From assembly GCA_903772945.1 (NCBI GenBank), contig CAICTM010000203.1, positions 28,488 through 92,487 of the forward strand: a DNA stretch of 64,000 nt, written 5' to 3'. Below, piece after piece: positions 55,378 to 64,000 of this stretch. The translations under genes and the position numbers were made by a program. Numbering within the stretch: position 1 is the stretch's first letter; every line of letters begins with the position of its first letter. Below the pieces are notes generated by a model that did not search any database, was not told the origin of the DNA, and was given only the letters and a program-made list of their open reading frames with translations. This stretch comes from Seminavis robusta (taxonomy: Eukaryota > Bacillariophyta > Bacillariophyceae > Naviculales > Naviculaceae).

Positions 55378-58300
55378 TTAGCATCCTGGCAAGCAGACAG
55401 AATCCAACTGACACAACTGTGGCTCGTTTTCAACGGGATGTGATACTTCTGTACCACACATGTCAAATCGACGTATAGTACTGTTGGGACTTGTTAGAAG
55501 GTTGAGAAGCTGATGAGGCAGAGTCCCTGTCAGCTGTGGGTTGTCACCCAGGTCGAAAAACCGAAGTCCAGTCATCTGGCCAAGCTCTGAAGGAACACTG
55601 CCCGTAAAAGCATTTTTACTCATCGATAATTGAGTCAGGCCCTGCAGCTTCCCCGCTTCAGATGGAATGGTTCCTGAGATGAGATTGCTGTCAATGGATA
55701 TCTTAGCCAAGTCAGTTAAACGAAAGATCTCTGTGGGCAGCCAACCTGAGAAAGAATTGCTTCCCAAAGAAAGGTTTTCCTTCAGTTCTGTCAGCAAGGC
55801 TAGCTCAGAGGGCAACCGTCCATCAAACGAATTGCTGGCAACATCAATGTTCAGCATCTTTGCAAGCATACCAATAGAAGTTGGCAGTGATCCTGTGAAG
55901 TGGTTTCGGAAAATCCAAATGGCAGCCAAGCTGGAACAGAGACCTATCTCCGAAGGAATCTTGCCAGTCAATGAATTGGAGAACCACTGGAAATCATATA
56001 ATTGTTTCAACATCCCAATTTGGCTTGGAACTGTCCCTGATAGGAGGTTGCGATATAGCATCAGCCGCTGCAGATTTGTCAAGTGTTGAATGGAGTCAGG
56101 AACGCTCCCTGTTATCTGATTTTCCTCCAGCCGGATCAAACTCAAGTTTACCAAGTTGCCAATTTGAGGTGGGATACTTCCACCAACTTTATTTTCACCC
56201 AACAGAAGAGATCTCAGCATCTTCAGATTCCCAATGGATGCAGGAATGCGTCCAGTGAGATCATTAGAAAACAACCAGAGCGACTGCAGATTGGTGAGTT
56301 GACCAATGCTATCTGGAAGGGCCCTACCATCCAGCGAGTTTCGTCCGAGATGAAGTGTCACCAGCTTGTTCATGGCAAGTATCCCAGACCACGGGACACT
56401 CCCTGAGAGTCGATTCCAGAACAAATCGAGAGTTCTCATAGACTTCAACAATTCAAGATCCTCTGGGATTGAACCCGACAAATCATTCTGAGTGAGCCGT
56501 AGATAAGAGAGGCTGGTAAGTTGAGACAGCTGTGGTGGCAGTGTGCCATTGATGAAATTGTTGGCCAGCAAAAGCACCTCGAGGCTTGTGCAGTCGCCGA
56601 TTTCGGAAGGCAGGGATCCGGAGAGAAAGCGGTCTCTTTTGTCTGTCAGTGTTGTGGCATTCAACTCGAGTAGTTGCGGGGCTATTGAGATGCTTTTCAA
56701 CGAGGATAGCCAAAAGAGCTCTGGTGGCAGGGATCCATGGAGGCCGTTGCCCCATTGCCACAAGTGTTCGTAGGTGCCAATGTTGTTGACAGTGAAGTCA
56801 TCCACAGAGCCGGGATTTTTATTGTATGTGGCGCCACAGGGACTGGAGTATTGCTGGAAAGTTTCTGCAGTGGCGGCATCATAGGTTTCTCCTGGAATAG
56901 ACGGTGAACCTCGCGACCACCACTGGCATTCGTGAACTTTGTAACTCAGCCAGCCATCTGTGATATCCCAATGTTCAGGGCCTCCAGTGGAGTAGTAGAA
57001 AGCAGCCAAAGCAAACCTTTGTCTGATTCGGGCAGCTGTGAAGTTTGTCAGACCAGGATCATTCTGCAGAAAGTCGAGTGCCTTTGCCTGTGGCGACTCT
57101 TGTGATGAGGCAATGCTTTGTCGTGTAGAGTCGGGGAGTAGCGACCACAAATGTTCTTGTATAGGGTCCAGCTTCGAGGATGTTTCCGATGTAGATGTCG
57201 TATTTCCTACTGTTTGTGTTGCATGTGCTTTGCGATTGTTTCGAGTGACAATTGCGATGATGATGATCACGAGCAAAATGACAAAGAGCGTCAAGACAAG
57301 ACCTCCTCTGACAATCATACGTTGCATATTGTTTCGCTTTCGGGCGGGCGTCTGGCGATCCACTGTGATTTCATCGGCCATGGGCAATGCCAGGGTACTC
57401 TGGCCGGACACTGCCCGCGCCACGGCCAGGTTACGACAACTGGGCCGTTGACCTGGAGCAAGGATGGCGCCGGTGGTACCAGTACTAGGATTTGCTTCCA
57501 CTCGTGAAGCTTCCTCGTCAATATTATCGTACGTGGCTTCCGATCCCTCCACGTATCCCGGTCCATGCACATGGACACACCCGACGCGAGTTGTGTTTGT
57601 TGTTTCCGCAATCCATTCGGGCTGTTCCAATGTTGCCAACAAATCAGTAGTGGTGACGACGGCACCCTCGGAATGTCGCCTGGAACGCCCGCCACCCATC
57701 TCGGCTCGATCCTGTTCGTCCATTAGTCTCTGCACGGATCGTGTCCTGTACTTGTAAAACTTGCTGTTGCGATGCTCCTCGGGCAAAGTGGTGGTGTTGC
57801 CTGGTTCCACCGAATAATTATAGGCACCAGGGAAACTGGCCAAGAGCGATCGACTACGCCCCCGTTGGCTGCTTTGACGCTGTCCTGCAGTTTGTACAAT
57901 TTCGGTTCGTTCGCGAAATTTCCCTTCCAGACTCTGCCGTCGTTCCGAACGTGACAGTACGGAAGGTCTCGAGATTGTACTATTTCGTTGCTGGCTAGCA
58001 GAACCGCGGACCGAGGATACCGCATGCGTCGTTGTTGGACCATTGCGTCCGTTGTGCAGTTGAAACTTTTCCTCGACGCTTTGCCGTCGCTCGGCACGTG
58101 AGAGTGGATTGGGTCGAGGAAGACTGCTGCCAATCTGCTGCTGCTGGACGGACTGGCAACTGGCATTGTGGAAGGATGATCTGTTCATTGTTGATGTACT
58201 GTGTGTTGTTCCATCCCGTAGTCGAAATTTTTCTTCCACGCTTTGTCGTCGTTCCGAGCGAGTGAGGGCAGAAGGTCGTGCGATGGCTGCTGTACCATTG

Positions 58301-58989
58301 GGTTCTTGGGCAGTAGTACTGCCATTGTTTCGGGATGATTGATTCTCACAGCCACCAGTGAGTGTTGATCTCCTTGAATGTCTCGAGAGACCATGCTGTG
58401 ATGCTGTGGTGAGTTTTGGATCAGGAACAGCTCGCTTTTGCGTGACAAATACTACCAGAGGATTCTGGTCGTTCTTGTCTACGGAAGAGCGCTTGGTTTG
58501 AGCCTCGACATCCTGTTCGATCAGCGCCACGGCAAGGTTTCTGTCTGGATCGGAGGATCCTCTGGCCAGAGAGGCTGGTTCTGCCTGCGTAGTAGTATTT
58601 TGGGCGGTGTTGGCGGTGGCGGTGGCTTTCGTGTTGGTTTGCGGAGGTTTGGAGGCGGGAAAGGCGATGCGGCGCTTGGCTTCCAACAAGGAGGCGTCGT
58701 CTGTTGGTGGCTTTTCGTCCGTACGATCTCTCCGAACCGACTGCCTCGGTTCTGGCTGAAGTGGGTAGGACTGCTCGATGGGTGGCATGACCACAATTTC
58801 ATCTTCCTGGCACACCAACTGACTAATGGAGATCAATTCATCATCTTCCGGTTCCACCACAATTTCTGGTTCTTCATCAAAAACATCACCATCCTCCTTC
58901 TGGTACGCCGTCCCCAACACAATTTCCTCTTCCACATCCAACCCTACTACTAGAGGCGGCACGGTAATCTCTTCGTCCTCTTTGACCAT
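55378..58989 (-). CDS. Transmembrane leucine-rich-repeat protein (1203 residues)
   Basis: This is a single exon from ATG 58989 (MVKEDEEITVPPLVVGL). Residues 1-550 are acidic, then Ser/Arg/Gln-rich. They include three spaced copies of a motif like RSERRQSVEEKFRLRDG. One transmembrane helix lies at ~555-585 (GGLVLTLFVILLVIIIIAIV). A pre-LRR segment (RQRFALAAFYYSTGGPEHWD, ECQWWSRG) comes next, and then ~16 LRRs of the LxGxIPxxIG plant type from ~756 to ~1163. A Cys cap (FDMCGTEV, QLCQLDSVCLPGC) ends the protein. No kinase is present. Same plan as 16558-20862, so a paralogous surface receptor or adhesion family. A type II topology (LRRs outside) is inferred from the single internal helix. Confidence 0.85.
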   Translation of the reverse strand: MVKEDEEITVPPLVVGLDVEEEIVLGTAYQKEDGDVFDEEPEIVVEPEDDELISISQLVCQEDEIVVMPPIEQSYPLQPEPRQSVRRDRTDEKPPTDDASLLEAKRRIAFPASKPPQTNTKATATANTAQNTTTQAEPASLARGSSDPDRNLAVALIEQDVEAQTKRSSVDKNDQNPLVVFVTQKRAVPDPKLTTASQHGLSRHSRRSTLTGGCENQSSRNNGSTTAQEPNGTAAIARPSALTRSERRQSVEEKFRLRDGTTHSTSTMNRSSFHNASCQSVQQQQIGSSLPRPNPLSRAERRQSVEEKFQLHNGRNGPTTTHAVSSVRGSASQQRNSTISRPSVLSRSERRQSLEGKFRERTEIVQTAGQRQSSQRGRSRSLLASFPGAYNYSVEPGNTTTLPEEHRNSKFYKYRTRSVQRLMDEQDRAEMGGGRSRRHSEGAVVTTTDLLATLEQPEWIAETTNTTRVGCVHVHGPGYVEGSEATYDNIDEEASRVEANPSTGTTGAILAPGQRPSCRNLAVARAVSGQSTLALPMADEITVDRQTPARKRNNMQRMIVRGGLVLTLFVILLVIIIIAIVTRNNRKAHATQTVGNTTSTSETSSKLDPIQEHLWSLLPDSTRQSIASSQESPQAKALDFLQNDPGLTNFTAARIRQRFALAAFYYSTGGPEHWDITDGWLSYKVHECQWWSRGSPSIPGETYDAATAETFQQYSSPCGATYNKNPGSVDDFTVNNIGTYEHLWQWGNGLHGSLPPELFWLSSLKSISIAPQLLELNATTLTDKRDRFLSGSLPSEIGDCTSLEVLLLANNFINGTLPPQLSQLTSLSYLRLTQNDLSGSIPEDLELLKSMRTLDLFWNRLSGSVPWSGILAMNKLVTLHLGRNSLDGRALPDSIGQLTNLQSLWLFSNDLTGRIPASIGNLKMLRSLLLGENKVGGSIPPQIGNLVNLSLIRLEENQITGSVPDSIQHLTNLQRLMLYRNLLSGTVPSQIGMLKQLYDFQWFSNSLTGKIPSEIGLCSSLAAIWIFRNHFTGSLPTSIGMLAKMLNIDVASNSFDGRLPSELALLTELKENLSLGSNSFSGWLPTEIFRLTDLAKISIDSNLISGTIPSEAGKLQGLTQLSMSKNAFTGSVPSELGQMTGLRFFDLGDNPQLTGTLPHQLLNLLTSPNSTIRRFDMCGTEVSHPVENEPQLCQLDSVCLPGC

Positions 58990-59453
58990 GGTGCGGATGA
59001 TGGCTAGTAGTGATGAAGAAGCAATACTGGTAGTTTTTGCCGAGCTGTTTACAGTCGTACCCTGAGCTCAAAGTCGTTCTGCAGATTTTTTCGTTTGGAA
59101 TTGGTACACCGGTACATCACGCTTTACGGCCCAAGAGTGAAAAGGCTCTATCAATCTAGGCTTTCTCACAAGGTTCTCACTTGCTTAATTAAAAGTTCCT
59201 TCGATTCCACTCTTTTGCTCTCCAAGGGTACGTACGACTGTAAGGCTTAAAATCATTCTTGCTATCTTCTCCAAAGAACATTCCTAAGCGATCTTTCGTA
59301 AATCTTGAAGAAACAAAAAGATTCGGTCTCCCCTTTCACTTTCAACAGCTCTTTCAACGCTTTTTTGTTGCTTGGACGACCCTACTAGAATCATCGCCAC
59401 AAGCCACAAGGAACGTTACTGTTCTAGCCATCGTCAACATCACTCCAACAGCA
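58990..59453. other. Divergent promoter region
   Basis: This 464-bp gap lies between the LRR gene (-) and the Hint-domain gene (+). Its right 195 bp is in phase with the Hint gene but starts with TTG, so it is taken as the 5' leader. Confidence 0.4.
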
Positions 59454-60710
59454 ATGTTTCCCTCCTCTACTTGTCAAACAAGAGTGTTACTACTCGCCAC
59501 TATTGCCTTGCTGTTGTTGCTCCCAACAGCCACGGCCGAAAATCATCTCCGTCGACAGTTGCAACAAGGAGACAGCTGCCACGGGACCAATTACGTGTGT
59601 AGTTTCTACTACAACGATGGAGGCTCGTGTTCCGATATTTCGGGTTGCAGTTGGTCGTTTGCGGGAGAATGCTCCGAAAGTGGATGTTGTCAAGGTGTTG
59701 CCAAGCAGTGCGATGAAATGAGCAGTGAAACACCCTGTTTGGCACAAGGCTGTAAATGGGGGCCTGCGCCGCCCAATTGTTTCTCGGGGGACATGGTCGT
59801 GCCCGTGAAAGGCAATGGGATGAAGCCAATGAAGGACTTGCAAGTGGGAGATTGGGTGTGGACGGGAAAGTCCAGGTACCAGCCCATTTATGCCTTTGGA
59901 CACAATGATCCGAACGAGACTGTGGAATTTCTGCAAATTCACGTGAAAGCAGGAGATAGTGCTACAGAACAACAACACCAACAAAACGACAATGTATCGA
60001 TATTGGAGATTACTGGGGATCATCTGATTTATGTTCAGGGCAAGAAATTTCCCGTACCAGCAGCAACCGTCCAATTGGGCGACTCGTTGTGGAGCCAAGC
60101 GACAGAAAAGCCAGCCCCAGTACTTGCCATCACCACGGCACAGAAACAAGGAATTTATGCACCCCTCACGGCAGACGGAACCATTGTGGTTGGCCAAGGA
60201 TGGATCCTGGCTTCCACCTACACCACACTACAGGATCGTCATGTCGATGATGAGGACAGTGGCATGTACGCCACGTTTCGCAATACCAATGGCCTACTAT
60301 CCTCGCTTTTATTACCAAAAGTCTCCCATCATGACATTGCCCACACATGTGTGGCTCCCTTTCGCATCTTTTGTTTGGTATGGGGCCGTGGATCACAGTG
60401 GTGCCAACCAAATAATAACAATGTTGATGGCATGCCCACATTTGTCCGCAAAGCATTCCAATGGGCGCGTTGGTTGGACACGCAGAGCATGATGGTGCAG
60501 ATTACGACCTGGGCTCTCTTTCAGGTATTTCGTGTGATCGTGGTTCCTCTGGAAAGCGTCATCCTGGCAGCAACAACAATAACAATCCACTCTTCTGGGA
60601 ATGATAAAGCGTTCTGGGTGACAGCAGTTGTGCTGGTTGCAACAGCCATTTGGATTTTGCTGCGATACAAAATCAACTTTCGGTTCGGGTTCAACAAGAC
60701 GAACTACTAG
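59454..60710 (+). CDS. Hint (Hedgehog/intein)-domain membrane protein
   Basis: ATG 59454 gives 418 residues with a clear signal peptide (MFPSSTCQTRVLLLATIALL). A Cys-rich module at ~41-109 contains about a dozen cysteines (NDGGSCSDISGCSW, SESGCCQG, CLAQGCKWG). A Hog-type Hint domain then begins at PNCFSGDMVVPV (nucleophile Cys109), with MKDLQVGDWVW and the T-x-x-H motif ITGDHLIYV (Thr187, His190). It ends around GIYAPLTADGTIVV. The C-terminal third is hydrophobic (~347-378 and 384-404), so it is membrane-bound. By family, the Hint domain would cleave before Cys109 by an N-S acyl shift. Whether cleavage, or transfer to a lipid as in Hedgehog, occurs is unknown. No Hedgehog N-terminal signalling domain is present. 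Confidence 0.8.
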   Translation: MFPSSTCQTRVLLLATIALLLLLPTATAENHLRRQLQQGDSCHGTNYVCSFYYNDGGSCSDISGCSWSFAGECSESGCCQGVAKQCDEMSSETPCLAQGCKWGPAPPNCFSGDMVVPVKGNGMKPMKDLQVGDWVWTGKSRYQPIYAFGHNDPNETVEFLQIHVKAGDSATEQQHQQNDNVSILEITGDHLIYVQGKKFPVPAATVQLGDSLWSQATEKPAPVLAITTAQKQGIYAPLTADGTIVVGQGWILASTYTTLQDRHVDDEDSGMYATFRNTNGLLSSLLLPKVSHHDIAHTCVAPFRIFCLVWGRGSQWCQPNNNNVDGMPTFVRKAFQWARWLDTQSMMVQITTWALFQVFRVIVVPLESVILAATTITIHSSGNDKAFWVTAVVLVATAIWILLRYKINFRFGFNKTNY

Positions 60711-61549
60711 TAGCCTCCAAGAGCCAAATTTAGCCGGCGGTTAGAAGATGGTACTGTAGTGGAGACACTTCATGAGACTTTCCCTTTGTCAAGTATGTAT
60801 GGGAATGGGATACTTGGTCAGTTTGAGTTTATAAAAAAGGCAGAAAGATACCGGTACGGGAGGTACCAGCCGGTGGTTGCCAGCAATGTGACGTGTATTT
60901 TAGCGAAACAGAAAGTGTAGTTATACTTTGGTGATACTTGGAGGTGTCTCTTGCTCTAGTTCAACGACCAGGTAGAACACTTTTAGGCTCACTCCTGATC
61001 CAACACCTGGCCCCTGTGCTCGGCCAACATTGTAGACATACGGTACGTGCTCGGGTCCGTCTCCCAGCGCTACCCATGCATGAGCGAACTCCATGCATGG
61101 GCGAACTTCTGGCCCAACACTCCAGGGGCAACACCTGGGCCTACCGGTACACAGGTCCGCCGCCAAGCCCAACATTAGTGCCAACATACCAATATGCATG
61201 GACTAACCTGTCAAGTCGCAACGATGCTGCCCCTTCCTCTATTCATGCTAGCTAGTAGACTTCACATTGCCAGGCTACCGGTACATATCGACATAGAACT
61301 GCTGGGTTGGAGCATTCTTGGTGCAACGTTGCAGTAGCGGTATGGGCAGAGGGTACGACAGAGATGCTGAAGTCAATAAATGTATCTTGTATTACCGTAT
61401 TTGTTCTGTATAATATTCAAAGGATGGTGGAGCCCCACTTGGGTCGTCCTTGTTTTGGGTGAAAATGTCGCAGTTGATATAGCTGACTAAATAAGAACCT
61501 CCCTCTTTGCAGGAGCCTCATCAAAAATAATCAACACGAGCTGATTTGC
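60711..61549. other. Intergenic region between convergent genes
   Basis: No gene was seen in these 839 bp. Three TACCGGTA palindromes (60849, 61142, 61276) and several CAACACCTGG/CCCAACACT-type words occur. Confidence 0.45.
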
Positions 61550-62632
61550 TTACTCTTTCTCAGCAGAAGCTTTTCCGCCTTTTTTGGTTGGCCCATTCAA
61601 CAAGTGCTGCACATCGGAAAGCGTATCCAACTTTTGCCTCAATTCCTCATCAAATTTCGTCATTGTCAACGTGACAAGAGCCCGGCAGGGTTCACCCAAG
61701 TGCGAGTGTGTATTGGGATCCAGTTCGGCAATCTTTTCACACTCAAAATGGCCAACATAGTACCGGTCTTGGCCCCTGTTTGCACTGGGCTGTTTGTATC
61801 GGTTCTGGTACCAAAAGACTGGAATGGCTTCAGAGATGGGGTCGACCAACGAATCAATCATTCCCTTGCCCCTGCTCCCTTGCTTGATATGCCAGAGAAT
61901 TGTGAGCTGTCCAGTTTTTTCATCCAGGAATGGCAAGCTGGTCCGCTCGTTCTTGAACTGAAGGATCACCACATCATTCTCTCCATCTCGTGAGATTCCA
62001 AATTTGCTCAACGGAGCTTTCAAGCCAAGATCTCTCAAATGGTCATTGATGACCGCCGTGGTCACGCCTTTGGAATGGCGGAGGTTGTTGTTGTCAGCCA
62101 AAAAGTCATCAAATTTGATATCCGCCGTGCGACGGCGCTTCGCGAGAGGCTTGTCATTGTTGTCACCGCCGTTGCTTGTGTCGTCTTTTGGTGGCGCGAC
62201 GGCAGTCGATGATGCCTGTTTGTCATCAAGGCGGTTCTCTTCCTCGGAACAATGACGCTCCTCGTCGCGCTCCATGTCCAAAACAATGACATCCTGCGGC
62301 TCTTGCTTGCATTGATGCTTCTGACGATTGCGACGACTGGTCTGTTCTTGTTGACGAGGAGGTGATGGCTGAGACGACGCCGGAAGCGGTGACGGCTGAA
62401 ACGATGCCGCAAGAGGTGATGGCTGAGACGACGCCGGAGTTGGAACGCCTCGCAGCTCCGTCACATCTAACAAAAAATTCTTGGCGAAATGAATAGCATC
62501 ATCGAGAGCATCATTGGACTGTCCACGGGATGCTCGGATCACCAAACGGCCGTGCTGGTGTTTGTGCTTTTGCATGAGCATCAGGAGCTGATCTAGCTCG
62601 TTGTTGTTGTTGCCGCTGTTGTTGAAAGCCAT
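61550..62632 (-). CDS. Uncharacterised 360-residue protein, probably nuclear
   Basis: This is a single exon from ATG 62632 (MAFNNSGNNNNELDQLLMLM). The N-terminal half is Gln/Ser/Pro-rich, with three SQPSPL-type repeats and an acidic stretch. A bipartite basic motif (KPLAKRRRTADIKF) suggests nuclear import. The C-terminal half (~190-345) looks folded: DHLRDLGLKAPLSKFGI, NDVVILQFKNERTSLPFLD, LTILWHIKQGSRGKGMIDSL and DRYYVGHFECEKI. I do not recognise the fold. Chromatin or nucleic-acid binding is a guess from composition only. Confidence 0.65.
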   Translation of the reverse strand: MAFNNSGNNNNELDQLLMLMQKHKHQHGRLVIRASRGQSNDALDDAIHFAKNFLLDVTELRGVPTPASSQPSPLAASFQPSPLPASSQPSPPRQQEQTSRRNRQKHQCKQEPQDVIVLDMERDEERHCSEEENRLDDKQASSTAVAPPKDDTSNGGDNNDKPLAKRRRTADIKFDDFLADNNNLRHSKGVTTAVINDHLRDLGLKAPLSKFGISRDGENDVVILQFKNERTSLPFLDEKTGQLTILWHIKQGSRGKGMIDSLVDPISEAIPVFWYQNRYKQPSANRGQDRYYVGHFECEKIAELDPNTHSHLGEPCRALVTLTMTKFDEELRQKLDTLSDVQHLLNGPTKKGGKASAEKE

Positions 62633-63611
62633 GGTCGATGCGTCAGTCTTTGAGGGGAAAGGCCAAAATGAATTGGTTGACGAAATTTAAAAATGCGAAA
62701 GATCCAACGAAGGCCAAATCTCCTTCGGAGGAGGCATACTTGTGCTGCACTTTTTACCATCCTTTTCCAGCCTGCAAGGGTGCTTCGGCCATTTCGGAGC
62801 ATACTAGTATTTTAACAACAACCCGTCAAAGCTTCGCCGGAGAAGCCAACCACTCCACGCTGTCATTGCCTTTGGCCAACCAACACGCCCCCCCTTCCAC
62901 GGAGCTTCGTCTCTCCAGACCTCCCAGGTGGATTGGACAGCCATATGGGAAATAAATCAAAGAAGAAATGCAGTGCTGGTGCGGCTGAAAAGAAGCAGTC
63001 TCCTTTCATTTGACGGCAGGGAACGCCTTGCCCATGACGAGGTGGATTCCTAAGGGAAAATCCTAAGATAATTTGCAATAGGTGCTGGCTTCCTGGGTGA
63101 GGTTCCAATTGTTCTAAAGTATGGGCTCAGAAACTAGCTAGATGGCGTTGTTTTATCCATGGGTGAAGATGTGGAAGGAGGAAGATAGTGACGAAGAAGA
63201 GGCTGTTCCAAGGAAGGCAACCACTTTTTCTCAGCTCCATGAGATGTTTCCTGATGAATTCTCTTTTGAAATCGAAAATTTGCTTGTTTTCTGTTTCTCA
63301 GCTCCATGAGATGTTTCCTGATGAATTCTCTTTTGAAATCGAAAATTTGCTTGTTTTCCACGCCTCGAATTATTGCTTATCGTCTTTCTGTCCGTTCTCT
63401 TGGGGTCGTTCCTAGCCTACTGTATTCTATCTCGTGGTAGATGAGAGCTGTGTAACAGCTGCAACGAGCTGTTTCCTGTGACGATATCGCTAGCTACAAG
63501 GAGGAGAACTAATAAGAGTGCTTATTGGTAGGAGCGTCCCGACTCAACCCCATAATGCCGATAGTCACGCGCTAGTGGGTATGAGCATAGGATACCGGTA
63601 GCGAGGAACGG
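62633..63611. other. Intergenic region with a 67-bp tandem duplication
   Basis: No gene recognised. A near-perfect duplication lies at 63227-63359 and TACCGGTA at 63593. Short frames cross the duplication but lack homology. Confidence 0.45.
63227..63359. repeat. 67-bp tandem duplication
   Basis: Copies start at 63227 and 63294 with TTTCTCAGCTCCATGAGATG and end in CTTGTTTTC. The two are identical over the compared length except at the last bases. Such identity implies a recent event. Confidence 0.9.
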
Positions 63612-63986
63612 TTACGCAACAGATTTCAAGCTCCAAAGATTTGCTAATTCTTCTGCGTCTCCCCGACTTGTTTCTGTGTGCTCTTCCGCGATGGGTTCAA
63701 TCTCCTCCTTTTCCTCTTCTCTTTCATCGTAAAATCGCGCCTTTCGACGACGGCCGCTTGATGTTGCCATTTCAACATCATGACGCCGCCGCGTGTCAGC
63801 AGCATTGTCCTCCTCGTCGCTACTGTCCAATAGGCTACCACCCAAGGCCGTGGCCCAATCATCGGCATCTGTGGTCTTCAAGGCCTCCTTGAAATCCGAA
63901 GCAAAATTGCGAATTGACTTGACCCGGTTGAAGGTCCCTCGAACTGTTCCTTTCACTAGTTTGGAGGCACCCCTTTTGGTGGACAT
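63612..63986 (-). CDS. Small acidic/basic protein of unknown function
   Basis: ATG 63986 gives 124 residues. A basic N-terminus (MSTKRGASKLVKGTVRGTFN) with a possible amphipathic helix (KSIRNFASDFKEALK) precedes an acidic stretch and a RRRHDVEMATSSGRRRKARF basic block. A Glu-rich tail (EEEKEEIEPIAEE) ends the protein. No domain recognised. It lies 14 bp from the window edge, so an upstream exon or start outside the window is possible. Confidence 0.45.
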   Translation of the reverse strand: MSTKRGASKLVKGTVRGTFNRVKSIRNFASDFKEALKTTDADDWATALGGSLLDSSDEEDNAADTRRRHDVEMATSSGRRRKARFYDEREEEKEEIEPIAEEHTETSRGDAEELANLWSLKSVA

Positions 63987-64000
63987 CCAAGTGCCCTTGG

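Overview
The window looks like nuclear DNA of a diatom (stramenopile), most likely a raphid pennate. This is an inference: genes lie on both strands, short GT-AG introns of 73-121 bp can be placed, transmembrane leucine-rich-repeat proteins without kinase domains are present, a von Willebrand D-type secreted protein is present, and there is a Ty1/copia retroelement with a chromo-like segment. No rRNA, tRNA, CRISPR array or bacterial operon was recognised.

Layout. 0-31 kb is gene-bearing host DNA: a secreted VWD-like protein (-), a membrane phytanoyl-CoA-dioxygenase-like protein (+), a small basic protein (-), a TatD-type hydrolase (+), a beta-propeller protein (-), a broken Crinkler/RHS-like nuclease gene (+), a membrane-anchored trypsin-like protease (+), a 1434-residue LRR membrane protein (-), an aminoacylase-1-like M20 peptidase (+), and a run on the minus strand of a secreted nucleoside 2-deoxyribosyltransferase-like enzyme, an R-type-lectin protein and a Cys-rich secreted protein. 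The gaps carry several kinds of tandem and inverted repeat, including a 321-bp element with about 50-bp terminal inverted repeats.

32.5-52.9 kb is a transposon block. A decayed tyrosine-recombinase (DIRS-like) retroelement abuts a truncated copia element on the minus strand. A second, longer copia copy lies on the plus strand. The two copia copies form a 2.94-kb inverted repeat around a 6.64-kb spacer of degraded sequence. The plus-strand copy keeps gag, protease, integrase, RT and RNase H, but with an in-frame stop and several frameshifts.

53-64 kb returns to host genes: a TauD-like dioxygenase fragment (+), a double SnoaL-like protein (+), a second LRR membrane protein (1203 residues, -), a Hint-domain membrane protein (+), an uncharacterised 360-residue nuclear-type protein (-) and a small acidic/basic protein at the right edge (-). 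Most of the identifiable host products are predicted to be secreted or membrane-bound. There is no evidence that they form one pathway. The self-complementary octamer TACCGGTA occurs 17 times, almost only between genes and never in the transposon block.
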